A stretch of 64,000 nt of DNA from Aequorivita aquimaris (lineage in GTDB: Bacteria; Bacteroidota; Bacteroidia; Flavobacteriales; Flavobacteriaceae), in assembly GCF_001573155.1 (NCBI RefSeq), contig NZ_JRWG01000002.1:477170-541169 (forward strand), in the 5' to 3' direction. The notes beneath the pieces are model-generated. The model did no database searches. It was not told the origin of the DNA and saw nothing but the letters and a program-made list of their open reading frames with translations. A program made the translations under genes and the position numbers. Shown here in pieces: positions 1-7,918 of the stretch (the first letter of the stretch is position 1; each line of letters opens with the position of its first letter).

Positions 1-232
1 TGGATTTTGTGGTGCCAATACAGCAGAAAACCACATCGGCTTTAAAGGCTTCGGAATGATTTTCCAGTTGAAACATATCTATCAAATGCTCCTCAATTTT
101 CGGGGAATTCATATCGGCAGTGCTGCGCGAAAAGAGTTTTATCTTTTCATAAACAGGGTCTTTCAAAAGTTTTTTGAGCAGGATACTTCCCGTTAAGCCC
201 GTGGCGCCTAAAATGATTGCTGTTTTTTTCAT
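1..232 (-). CDS. NAD(P)-binding Rossmann-fold protein, 3' part missing
   Basis: Only the first 77 codons lie in the window; the gene runs off the left edge. The start is the ATG read leftwards from 232. The N-terminus MKKTAIILGATGLTGSILL carries the GxxGxxG dinucleotide-binding loop after a short beta strand, as in atypical short-chain dehydrogenases and NAD-dependent epimerases of the HTATIP2/YwnB type. A second hydrophobic strand ending DVVFCCIGTTKS fits the fourth strand of a Rossmann fold. The substrate cannot be told from this part. It is divergent from dinB with a 70-bp gap. Confidence 0.8.
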   Translation of the reverse strand, partial: MKKTAIILGATGLTGSILLKKLLKDPVYEKIKLFSRSTADMNSPKIEEHLIDMFQLENHSEAFKADVVFCCIGTTKS

Positions 233-255
233 TGAATATGTTTCCATTAAAAATA

Positions 256-280
256 GGTTTCGACTGCGCTCAACCAGACA
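256..280. repeat. Half of a REP-like palindrome
   Basis: The stretch holds TTTCGACTGCGCTCAACC, one arm of a short dispersed palindrome that I associate with flavobacterial intergenic regions. No second arm is present here, so this looks like a decayed copy. The assignment is from memory and not checked against other copies. Confidence 0.35.
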
Positions 281-290
281 TTAAAGATAT

Positions 291-298
291 TAAATTTG
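291..298 (+). promoter_or_regulatory. -7 promoter box for dinB
   Basis: TAAATTTG matches the Bacteroidota TAnnTTTG box exactly. Transcription would begin near position 302, which leaves almost no leader for the ATG at 303 but about 13 nt for the ATG at 315. No convincing -33 element was assigned. Confidence 0.6.
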
Positions 299-314
299 TA
301 AGATGCAGGACGAA

Positions 315-1406
315 ATGCCCATCCGCAAAATTATACACGTAGATATGGACGCTTTTTATGCGTCCGTGGAGCAGTTGGACAATCCCGAGCTTCGCGGAAA
401 GGCGATAGCCGTGGGCGGAAGTTCGGTACGTGGCGTTGTAAGCGCGGCAAGTTATGAAGCCCGAAAATTTGGTGTACGCAGTGCGATGAGTGGGACGGTA
501 GCACGAAAGCTTTGTCCAGACTTGATTTTTGTACGAACCAATTTTGACCGCTACAAAGAAGTTTCAAAACAAATCAGGAAAATATTTTTTGAATATACCG
601 ATTTGGTGGAACCGCTGTCTTTGGACGAAGCTTATTTGGACGTAACCGAAAACAAAAAGGGCAATCCCAGCGCCACGATGATTGCAACCGAGATTCGGAA
701 AAAGATAAAAGAAAAGACAGGGTTGAACGCTTCCGCAGGAATTTCGGTGAATAAATTTGTGGCAAAAATTGCTAGTGATATTAACAAGCCCAACGGACAA
801 AAAACCATTGGTCCCGAGGAAGTGGTTCCTTTTTTGGAAACGCTGGATGTAAAGAAATTCTACGGTGTCGGGAAAGTAACCAAAGAGAAAATGTACCGTT
901 TGGGCATTTTTACGGGAAAGGATTTGAAAAGTAAATCGCTTGAATTTTTAGAGGAACACTTCGGAAAGAGCGGCGGGTTTTATTACAAGGTGGTCCGTGG
1001 CATCCACAACAGCAAAGTAAAGCCTTCGCGAACGCAGAAATCGTTGGCGGCAGAACATACTTTTTCTGAAAATATTTCTTCTGAAATTTTTATGCTCGAA
1101 AGGCTTGAGGAAATCGCAGCAGAAGTTGAAAACAGGTTAAAGAGCAAAAAACTGGCGGGAAAAACTGTTACGCTGAAAATTAAATATCGCGATTTTACGC
1201 TGCAAACGCGCAGCAAAACGCTTCCGCTGTTTATAGCTTCAAAGGAATTGATATTGGAAGTGGTTAAAGAATTGTTATTTCAGGAAAAAATGAAAGAATC
1301 GGTACGGTTGTTGGGAATTTCCATTTCACACCTTAACAACGAAACCCCGAAGAAAAAGGAGGTTCCAAAGGAATCCATAGACGTGCAATTAAAACTTGAA
1401 TTTTAA
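315..1406 (+). CDS. dinB: DNA polymerase IV (Y-family)
   Basis: Translesion polymerase that extends DNA past damaged or distorted template positions. The protein opens with IIHVDMDAFYASVEQ, which includes the first catalytic aspartate (residues 8-10 region); the second acidic pair is in SLDEAYLD near residues 102-108. A helix-hairpin-helix segment (KKFYGVGKVTKEKMYRLGI) and a little-finger domain follow. The C-terminus VQLKLEF resembles the beta-clamp binding motif QLxLF, expected for Pol IV. An ATG four codons upstream at 303 is possible; the promoter position favours 315. The length of 363 aa is normal for the family. Confidence 0.93.
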   Translation: MPIRKIIHVDMDAFYASVEQLDNPELRGKAIAVGGSSVRGVVSAASYEARKFGVRSAMSGTVARKLCPDLIFVRTNFDRYKEVSKQIRKIFFEYTDLVEPLSLDEAYLDVTENKKGNPSATMIATEIRKKIKEKTGLNASAGISVNKFVAKIASDINKPNGQKTIGPEEVVPFLETLDVKKFYGVGKVTKEKMYRLGIFTGKDLKSKSLEFLEEHFGKSGGFYYKVVRGIHNSKVKPSRTQKSLAAEHTFSENISSEIFMLERLEEIAAEVENRLKSKKLAGKTVTLKIKYRDFTLQTRSKTLPLFIASKELILEVVKELLFQEKMKESVRLLGISISHLNNETPKKKEVPKESIDVQLKLEF

Positions 1407-1454
1407 ATATGACAGAAGACTACGTATCTTTAAACTAATTTAAAACTCCAGCTT

Positions 1455-2216
1455 ATGAAAACCGTAGCTTTTTCCCTTCTTGCCCTTGCAGGTTTTACAC
1501 TTTTATTTTCCTGTAAAAATGACGCCAAAACCAACGAAGAAACGCAGACTGTTGTAACTGATTCCATTCCTGCGGAAACTGCGCCCGATGCTATGTATGT
1601 TACCGCTGTAAGCGGGCTGACCTTACGCGAGTTTCCCAATCTTCAAAGTGCGAAACTTGCCGTGATGCCTTTGGGCACGAAAGTGAAAATTGTAAATACC
1701 GAAGGAAAAACCACGATGAACGTGGGCGGAATAGACGGAGCGATGGATGAGGTGGAGTTCAACAATCAAAAAGGGTATGCATTTAACGGTTTTCTGTCGA
1801 AATTTTCCCCTCCAGGACAAGATGCTTCCGCAAAGAATTATGCTGAGGAATTGAAAAAGGATTTTCCAAAAGTGAGTTATACCGAAGCTACGGGCGGTAC
1901 TGCAAGCCAACCCACCAAAACGGAAACGCTTATTTTACCAACCGATACATGGCACGAAGCTTTTTTTACGGCGCAACAGCTTTTTGCAATACCAAAGGGG
2001 TTTGCTTTTCCCAACCCAAAAGGTTCCAATAGCGAAACGCAACAGAACAACGATAAAAAGAAGGGGGATTTTGTAAGCGAGCTACAGATTGCCCGAAACG
2101 ACAATCAGCTTCAGAAAATAGTGTATAATTACAAAACCACAGGTTTTGGCTATACGGTTACTATTACCAAAGAAGCGGAGGGGATGAAACTGGAAAAGAC
2201 GGAAGTAGCAGACTAA
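1455..2216 (+). CDS. Lipoprotein with an SH3-like domain
   Basis: The N-terminus MKTVAFSLLALAGFTLLFSCKN is a lipoprotein signal ending in a Cys lipobox, so the protein is probably anchored in the cell envelope. After a T/E-rich linker, residues about 47-115 (YVTAVSGLTLRE..., LGTKVKIVN) look like a bacterial SH3 domain, usually a peptidoglycan or peptide binding module. The rest (about 116-253) has no motif I recognise. It is tail-to-tail with pyk: the stop codons abut at 2216/2217, with no room for a terminator between them. The specific role is unknown. Confidence 0.75.
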   Translation: MKTVAFSLLALAGFTLLFSCKNDAKTNEETQTVVTDSIPAETAPDAMYVTAVSGLTLREFPNLQSAKLAVMPLGTKVKIVNTEGKTTMNVGGIDGAMDEVEFNNQKGYAFNGFLSKFSPPGQDASAKNYAEELKKDFPKVSYTEATGGTASQPTKTETLILPTDTWHEAFFTAQQLFAIPKGFAFPNPKGSNSETQQNNDKKKGDFVSELQIARNDNQLQKIVYNYKTTGFGYTVTITKEAEGMKLEKTEVAD

Positions 2217-3647
2217 TTATTTCACCTGCGAAACCCGCAACGTATTCACCATTCCCTTATCTACAATAGGCATAGCTGCAAGATTGATTAAATAATCACC
2301 TTTGTGCACATAGCCTTTTTCGAAAGCAATACGGTTTACATCATCTACAGTTTCATCTGTGCTTACGTATTTATCATAATAAAAAGCCTTTACGCCCCAG
2401 AGTAAATTCAAGCGGGCAAGAATGCGTTTGTTGCTGGTAAAGGCAAGGATAAAAGCCGAAGGGCGCCAAGCCGAAATCTGAAAAGCAGTATAGCCGCTAT
2501 TGGTCAAGGTACAAATTGCCTGCGCCTCAATTTCGTTGGCCATGTGGGCCGCGTGGTAGCAGATGGATTTTGTAACGTAACGATTGGTTTTAATTTGCGG
2601 CGGCTCCTGCGGTACGTGTATCAATTCAGAATTTTCAACGCTTTTTAGGATTTTTGCCATTGTTTTAATTACGGCAACGGGATAATTCCCAACTGAAGTT
2701 TCGCCGGAAAGCATTACGGCATCGGCGCCGTCCATTACGGAATTTGCTACATCGTTCACTTCCGCCCGGGTTGGGGTAAGGGAAGTAATCATGGTTTCCA
2801 TCATTTGGGTAGCAATGATTACGGGAATACGGGCGCGTTTTGCAGTAAGAACCAGCTCTTTTTGAATAAGTGGAACTTCCTCTGCGGGAACTTCCACACC
2901 TAAATCGCCACGAGCTACCATTAAGCCGTCACAGTAGGCGATGATTCTGTCAATATTTTCGACCGCCTCGGGTTTTTCAATTTTGGCAATTATAGGAATT
3001 TTATATTCAGAATGCGCCTCGATCAACGCTTGCAGCTCCTTTAAATCTTCGGCATGGCGCACGAAGGAAAGTGCGAGCCAGTCTACTTTTTGCTCGATAG
3101 CAAAGATGGCGTCTTCTTTGTCTTTGGCGGTAAGCGCGGGAAGGGAAATATTTGTATTGGGAAGGTTAACCCCTTTTTTGGAACGAAGTGGGCCGCCTTG
3201 GATTACCATTACTTTTACTTCGTTGGTATTGTTGGTTTCCAGCACTTCAAAAATAAGTTTGCCGTCGTCCAGGAGCACACGTTCACCGGGATTTACATCG
3301 CGCGGAAAATTGTCATAGTTCATATAAACGCGTTCGCGGTTGCCCTCAAATTCATCGCCAGTACAGAATAAAAGCTCATCGCCGGGTTGCACGATCACTT
3401 CTTCCTTCATCATTCCCACACGAAGTTTTGGCCCCTGCAGATCGCCCAAAATAGCAACGTGGGTGCCCAACTCTTCAGAAAGCTTTCGGATGTTTTGAAT
3501 GTTCTCTTTAACGGTTGAATAATCGGCGTGGGAAAAATTTATCCTAAATACATCTACACCTTCCAAAATCATATGTTTTAAGGTTTCGGTGCTTGAACAT
3601 GCAGGCCCAAGTGTGGCTACTATTTTGGTTCTTTTTTGATTTGACAT
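2217..3647 (-). CDS. pyk: Pyruvate kinase
   Basis: Converts phosphoenolpyruvate and ADP to pyruvate and ATP, the last step of glycolysis. The start MSNQKRTKIVATLGPACSS is the conserved N-terminal strand. IIAKIEKPEAVENID, VARGDLGVEVPAEEVP and the MDGADAVMLSGETSVGNYP block supply the metal and substrate ligands of the TIM barrel. The C-terminal allosteric domain (about residues 345-476) is complete. At 476 aa it is full length. The start codon directly follows the stop of the IPExxxVDY gene, so the two are co-transcribed, in the order typical of Flavobacteriia. Confidence 0.97.
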   Translation of the reverse strand: MSNQKRTKIVATLGPACSSTETLKHMILEGVDVFRINFSHADYSTVKENIQNIRKLSEELGTHVAILGDLQGPKLRVGMMKEEVIVQPGDELLFCTGDEFEGNRERVYMNYDNFPRDVNPGERVLLDDGKLIFEVLETNNTNEVKVMVIQGGPLRSKKGVNLPNTNISLPALTAKDKEDAIFAIEQKVDWLALSFVRHAEDLKELQALIEAHSEYKIPIIAKIEKPEAVENIDRIIAYCDGLMVARGDLGVEVPAEEVPLIQKELVLTAKRARIPVIIATQMMETMITSLTPTRAEVNDVANSVMDGADAVMLSGETSVGNYPVAVIKTMAKILKSVENSELIHVPQEPPQIKTNRYVTKSICYHAAHMANEIEAQAICTLTNSGYTAFQISAWRPSAFILAFTSNKRILARLNLLWGVKAFYYDKYVSTDETVDDVNRIAFEKGYVHKGDYLINLAAMPIVDKGMVNTLRVSQVK

Positions 3648-4151
3648 TTAGTCGAAAATTAAATTGTTCTTAGCTTTTATATGTTCTGTTTCTACGATAT
3701 AGGCAGAAATGATCTGTTTTATTTCGTTTATTTCTGAAAGAAATTTTCGCAAGGGCACAGTATCAAAATCTGAGTATATTTTCAGAAAATAATCTACTTT
3801 TTTTAATTCGGGGAGCAGATAGTGAACCGTGGATTTTTCGGAAACCATTTCCGCAAACAAACCGCCGGAACTTTGCAAACCTGCCTCAACCGATTTGCAT
3901 TTGTTGGCTATGAGGTAAAAATGGGTGTATTTGTGAACATCTTCAAAATCATAGAGCGGAAATGTTATTAGCAAACCTTCTGTTGAAAAATCGAGATCGG
4001 TTTGTTTTCTTTTCAGCTTCAAATTTAAGTGGCGGTTCAGTAGATATGCCATTTTATAGGCCTCTTCACTACAATGAATGGCGATGAGCGTGTAGGGCTC
4101 TTCAAAATCTTCATCAAAAATCAATTTGTGATTTGCCATTGCTATTTTCAA
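3648..4151 (-). CDS. IPExxxVDY family protein
   Basis: Small protein of unknown function restricted, as far as I know, to Bacteroidota. The name-giving motif appears near residue 110 as LPELKKVDYFLKI. There is no signal peptide and no transmembrane segment, so it is probably cytoplasmic. It lies between rnc and pyk and abuts pyk without a gap. A -7 box at 4164-4171 suggests the pair has its own promoter inside the larger operon. Confidence 0.85.
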   Translation of the reverse strand: MKIAMANHKLIFDEDFEEPYTLIAIHCSEEAYKMAYLLNRHLNLKLKRKQTDLDFSTEGLLITFPLYDFEDVHKYTHFYLIANKCKSVEAGLQSSGGLFAEMVSEKSTVHYLLPELKKVDYFLKIYSDFDTVPLRKFLSEINEIKQIISAYIVETEHIKAKNNLIFD

Positions 4152-4163
4152 GATATCTACTTA

Positions 4164-4171
4164 CAAAAATA
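4164..4171 (-). promoter_or_regulatory. -7 promoter box for IPExxxVDY-pyk
   Basis: Read on the minus strand this is TATTTTTG, 12 bp before the start codon at 4151. It lies in the 93-bp gap after rnc. Confidence 0.55.
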
Positions 4172-4244
4172 GGCAACTTTAAAGGGATTAACGAAAGAAC
4201 TTGGATGCTATCGCTAAATTTGATGGTAAAATAACTTTTGGCAG

Positions 4245-4988
4245 CTAAGGTTTTTCTGAATCAACCTTAATTTGAAGTTTGTAAAAGGCTCTTTTGGCTG
4301 CACGTTCCTCGGCTTTCTTCTTTGAGGTGGCCCTTGCTTTTGCCACTATTTCATCTTCAAGTTTTAATCGAACGGCGAAATGTTTCAGTTCATCTTTGCC
4401 GTTGTCTTCATAAACTTCAAAAGTGAACTGTTTTTTATGTTTTTGGCACCATTCAATGAAAAGACTTTTATAACTGATTACCTTTCCCTCCAGTTTTTTG
4501 ATGTCCACATAGGGTTTAATGACTCTTTTTTGGATAAATTTTTCGCAGTATTTAAATCCGCGATCCAAATAAATGGCGCCCACTAAGGCTTCAAAAACGT
4601 TTCCATAGATATTGCCGCTGAATTGCTGGGTGGGAATGGTGGTTTTTAAAAATTTTACCAATTGTAGGTCGCGGCCTAATTCATTCAAATGCTCACGGCT
4701 CACAACCTTACTTCGCATTTTGGTAAGATAGCCTTCGTTGCCTCCAGGTACTTTTTTGAACAAATGTGCAGCAATTACGGCACCTAGCATGGCATCTCCC
4801 AAAAATTCAAGCCGTTCATAATTTTGTGGTTGGCCGCTGGTATTTTTTTCGTTGGTAGAACGGTGGGTGAAAGCGGTTTCGTATATGGAAAGGTCTTTAG
4901 GGCTAAACCCCAATATTTTTTTTAGGGAATTGAAAAATTCCCCGTTTTTATCTGCACGGGAAGAAAATATGTTTTTAATGGAGGCCAT
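4245..4988 (-). CDS. rnc: Ribonuclease III
   Basis: Double-strand-specific endoribonuclease that processes rRNA precursors and structured mRNAs. The catalytic signature ERLEFLGDAMLGAVIAAHL lies near residues 59-77, with the second acidic cluster at NVFEALVGAIYLDRG. A double-stranded RNA binding domain occupies about residues 165-240, ending KKKAEERAAKRAFYKL. At 247 aa it is full length. The start is 8 bp after the fabF stop, so it belongs to the acpP-fabF-rnc operon. Confidence 0.96.
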   Translation of the reverse strand: MASIKNIFSSRADKNGEFFNSLKKILGFSPKDLSIYETAFTHRSTNEKNTSGQPQNYERLEFLGDAMLGAVIAAHLFKKVPGGNEGYLTKMRSKVVSREHLNELGRDLQLVKFLKTTIPTQQFSGNIYGNVFEALVGAIYLDRGFKYCEKFIQKRVIKPYVDIKKLEGKVISYKSLFIEWCQKHKKQFTFEVYEDNGKDELKHFAVRLKLEDEIVAKARATSKKKAEERAAKRAFYKLQIKVDSEKP

Positions 4989-4996
4989 TAATTGTT

Positions 4997-6250
4997 TTAG
5001 GCATCAAGTTTTTTAAAGAGCACACAAGCATTGTGCCCGCCAAACCCAAAGGTATTGCTCATGGCTACTTTAATGTCGCGTTTTTGAGCTTTGTTAAGGG
5101 TAAGGTTTAAGGAAGGATCTATGTTTTCATCTACCGTAGTATGGTTAATGGTAGGTGGAACAATCCCGTGTTTCATTGCCAAAATAGAGGCAATGGCTTC
5201 AATAGCACCGGCAGCGCCCAAAAGGTGGCCGGTCATGGATTTTGTTGAATTGATATTTATATCCTTGGCGTGTTCGCCAAAAACATTTACAATCGCTTTC
5301 AGTTCGGCAACATCGCCAAGTGGGGTTGAGGTTCCGTGGGTGTTTATGGCATCCACTTCGTTCGGGCTCATATTGGCATCGCGCAGGGTGTTCAACATTA
5401 CACGCTCTACGCCTATTCCGTCAGGATGCGGCGCCGTCATATGGTAAGCATCGCTGCTCATGCCACCGCCCACAACTTCGGCATAAATTTTTGCACCACG
5501 CTTTTTTGCATGTTCGTATTCCTCAAGGATAAGTGCTCCTGCTCCCTCGCCCAAAACAAAACCATCGCGGGTAGCGTCAAAAGGACGCGAAGCCGTTTCT
5601 GGACTATCGTTGCGGGTTGATAGGGCGTGCATAGCGTTAAAACCGCCCATACCTGCTATGGTTACTGCTGCTTCGCTTCCGCCTGTTACAATGACATCGC
5701 AATGCCCCAAACGTATGTAGTTTAGCGCATCTATCATTGCATTGGCAGAGGAGGCACAGGCAGAGACTGTGGTATAGTTGGGCCCCATAAAACCGTGCTT
5801 TATGGAAATGTTTCCAGGCGCAATGTCCGCAATCATTTTTGGAATAAAGAAGGGGTTGAAACGTGGTGTTCCATCCCCTTCTGCAAAGTTTATTACTTCA
5901 TCTTGAAAAGTTTCCAGCCCACCTATTCCGGCTCCCCAGATTACACCAACACGAAATTTATCAACCTCGTCGAGGTTTATTCCGGCGTCTTGTATGGCTT
6001 CATCTGAAGATACAAGGGCATATTGGGCAAAACGGTCCAGTTTTCGGGCTTCTTTTCTGTCAAAATGATCTTCTGCGTTGAAATTCTTCAATTCGCAAGC
6101 GAATTTTGTTTTGAACTTTTCAGTATCAAAATAGGTTATGGGCGCACAGCCACTTTTCCCACTAACAAGGGCATCCCAATATTCTTGAATATTGTTGCCA
6201 ATAGGGGTAAGGGCACCAAGGCCTGTAACTACAACTCGCTTTAATTCCAT
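4997..6250 (-). CDS. fabF: 3-oxoacyl-ACP synthase II
   Basis: Condenses malonyl-ACP with a growing acyl-ACP in fatty acid elongation. The nucleophile is Cys165 in TVSACASSANA; the two active-site histidines are in NTHGTSTPLGD and STKSMTGHLLGAAGA. The protein is 417 aa, typical of FabF, and ends with the conserved NTFGFGGHNACVLFKK. It lies 10 bp downstream of acpP, which encodes its carrier protein. Confidence 0.97.
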   Translation of the reverse strand: MELKRVVVTGLGALTPIGNNIQEYWDALVSGKSGCAPITYFDTEKFKTKFACELKNFNAEDHFDRKEARKLDRFAQYALVSSDEAIQDAGINLDEVDKFRVGVIWGAGIGGLETFQDEVINFAEGDGTPRFNPFFIPKMIADIAPGNISIKHGFMGPNYTTVSACASSANAMIDALNYIRLGHCDVIVTGGSEAAVTIAGMGGFNAMHALSTRNDSPETASRPFDATRDGFVLGEGAGALILEEYEHAKKRGAKIYAEVVGGGMSSDAYHMTAPHPDGIGVERVMLNTLRDANMSPNEVDAINTHGTSTPLGDVAELKAIVNVFGEHAKDININSTKSMTGHLLGAAGAIEAIASILAMKHGIVPPTINHTTVDENIDPSLNLTLNKAQKRDIKVAMSNTFGFGGHNACVLFKKLDA

Positions 6251-6260
6251 AGAAGAATGG

Positions 6261-6494
6261 TTATTTTGCTGCTTCTATATAGGAAATTGCTTGACCAACA
6301 GTGGCAATGTTTTCAGCTTGGTCGTCTGGAATCTGGATATCAAATTCTTTTTCAAATTCCATGATAAGCTCTACCGTATCTAGGGAGTCTGCTCCTAAGT
6401 CGTTAGTGAAGCTCGCTTCGTTTACAACTTCGTTTTCGTCTACACCTAATTTGTCTACGATAATCGCTTTTACTCGTGATGCAATGTCTGACAT
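6261..6494 (-). CDS. acpP: Acyl carrier protein
   Basis: Acidic 77-aa carrier that holds acyl chains on 4'-phosphopantetheine during fatty acid and lipid A synthesis. The attachment serine is in [15 protein letters not shown]. First gene of the acpP-fabF-rnc operon, with a -7 box 33 bp upstream. Confidence 0.97.
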   Translation of the reverse strand: MSDIASRVKAIIVDKLGVDENEVVNEASFTNDLGADSLDTVELIMEFEKEFDIQIPDDQAENIATVGQAISYIEAAK

Positions 6495-6526
6495 AATTCT
6501 TGATTTTTAAATTTAATTATAAGTGG

Positions 6527-6534
6527 CAAAAATA
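6527..6534 (-). promoter_or_regulatory. -7 promoter box for acpP operon
   Basis: TATTTTTG on the minus strand, giving a leader of about 30 nt for acpP. Confidence 0.6.
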
Positions 6535-6661
6535 AAATATTTTAATTGAAATCACCATTTAATGTTAAAAATGTGCCTTTGATAATTTTGAATTTTCACA
6601 TTTCAACAAAATTGGAAAAACCAATTTAAACAATTTTGGGCGAAGTAAAACCCTATTGCCT

Positions 6662-6669
6662 TACTTTTG
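6662..6669 (+). promoter_or_regulatory. -7 promoter box for purN
   Basis: TACTTTTG. A TTG lies 23 bp upstream and could be the -33 element. It would give a leader of about 45 nt. Confidence 0.55.
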
Positions 6670-6717
6670 TGTTTTATTTGTTAATATTTACTTCGAGAAA
6701 AACTTTTGGAAACGGGA

Positions 6718-7290
6718 ATGAAGAAGCGGATTGTAATTTTTGCGTCGGGTAGTGGTACCAATGCCGAGAACATTATTAAATACTTTCAACGAACCCAGTT
6801 TGCCGAGGTCGTTCGCGTGCTTTCAAACAAGAAGGATGCCAAAGTTTTGGATCGTGGCGAAAAGCTTGGCGTAAATACGGTTTTCTTTACAAAGGATGAA
6901 TTGTTTTCAGAAGAAGGTGTTTTGAAAATTTTAAAGGAAAGTAAGCCGGACATTATAGTATTAGCGGGTTTTCTGCTGAAATTTCCTGAGAATATTCTGA
7001 AAGAATTTCCAAACAAGGTAATAAACATACATCCTGCGCTGCTTCCCAAATACGGCGGAAAGGGAATGTACGGCAATTCTGTGCACGAAGCAGTGGTGAA
7101 AAATAATGAAGCCGAAACGGGAATAACCATTCATTATGTGAATGAAAATTATGATGAAGGCGCAATTATTTCACAGAAAAAAGTGACCCTTTCAAAAAAC
7201 GAAACCCCCGAAACGGTTGCTGAAAAGGTGCATATCTTGGAATACGAATGGTTTCCGAAAATAATTGAAGAAGTACTTCGCAATGGCTAA
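6718..7290 (+). CDS. purN: Phosphoribosylglycinamide formyltransferase
   Basis: Transfers a formyl group from 10-formyl-tetrahydrofolate to GAR in purine synthesis. FASGSGTNAENII is the phosphate-binding loop; INIHPALLPKYGGKG contains the catalytic His of the NIHPSLLP motif, and the active-site Asp is in NENYDEGAII. The ATG at 6718 is preferred; an upstream TTG in the same frame (6706) adds only four residues. The 190-aa length fits. The last 8 bp overlap the next gene. Confidence 0.95.
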   Translation: MKKRIVIFASGSGTNAENIIKYFQRTQFAEVVRVLSNKKDAKVLDRGEKLGVNTVFFTKDELFSEEGVLKILKESKPDIIVLAGFLLKFPENILKEFPNKVINIHPALLPKYGGKGMYGNSVHEAVVKNNEAETGITIHYVNENYDEGAIISQKKVTLSKNETPETVAEKVHILEYEWFPKIIEEVLRNG

Positions 7291-7915
7291 AAAGCAGAAA
7301 TTTTACGTAGTCTGGTTCGGGAATCCCGCTGGTATTTTTGGCAGTTGGGAGGAGTGCAAACGCAGCATTCAAGGCGTAAAAGGCGCGCAGTACAAAAGTT
7401 TTGAAACCTTTGAGGAAGCCAAAAAAGCCTACAATAAAGAATACGCCGACTATAAAGGAAAGACGGTAAAGAAAACACTCTCAAAGGAACAGCTTGAAAA
7501 AATAGGCGAACCCAACCTGTATTCCATCGCCGTTGATGCAGCATCTAGCGGCAACCCCGGAAAAATGGAATACCGCGGCGTGGATACGCAAACCCGAAAA
7601 CAACTTTTCCACCAAGGGCCATTTCAGCAGGGAACCAATAATATAGGCGAGTTTTTAGCATTGGTTCACGGTTTGGCGTTTCTGAAAAAGAATAACAGCG
7701 ACCGTATTATTTACAGTGATTCACGAATTGCAATGGGTTGGGTGAAAAAGAAAAAGTGCAATACAAAGTTGAAACAATCTGCAAAGAATAAAACGCTTTT
7801 TGAATTGGTCGCTCGCGCCGAGAACTGGCTAAAGACTAATAAATACGAAACAAAAATCGTGAAATGGGAAACGAAAGTTTGGGGCGAGATTCCTGCGGAT
7901 TTTGGAAGGAAATAA
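7283..7915 (+). CDS. Ribonuclease H with N-terminal viroplasmin domain
   Basis: Degrades RNA in RNA-DNA hybrids. Residues about 6-50 (FYVVWFGNPAGIFGSWEECK) form a caulimovirus viroplasmin/RNase H1 N-terminal domain, a hybrid-binding module best known from eukaryotic RNase H1. The catalytic domain has the acidic residues in AVDAASSGNPG, NNIGEFLALVHGL, IYSDSRIAMGW and, at the end, EIPADFGRK. The start overlaps the purN stop by 8 bp, which indicates translational coupling. An in-frame ATG at 7265 lies deeper inside purN and is less likely. Confidence 0.9.
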   Translation: MAKKQKFYVVWFGNPAGIFGSWEECKRSIQGVKGAQYKSFETFEEAKKAYNKEYADYKGKTVKKTLSKEQLEKIGEPNLYSIAVDAASSGNPGKMEYRGVDTQTRKQLFHQGPFQQGTNNIGEFLALVHGLAFLKKNNSDRIIYSDSRIAMGWVKKKKCNTKLKQSAKNKTLFELVARAENWLKTNKYETKIVKWETKVWGEIPADFGRK

Positions 7916-7918
7916 ATT

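Noticed and set aside
5091..6510. Several plus-strand open frames of 60-120 codons over fabF and acpP
   Set aside because: They are shadows of the strongly conserved minus-strand genes and have no start context or domain.
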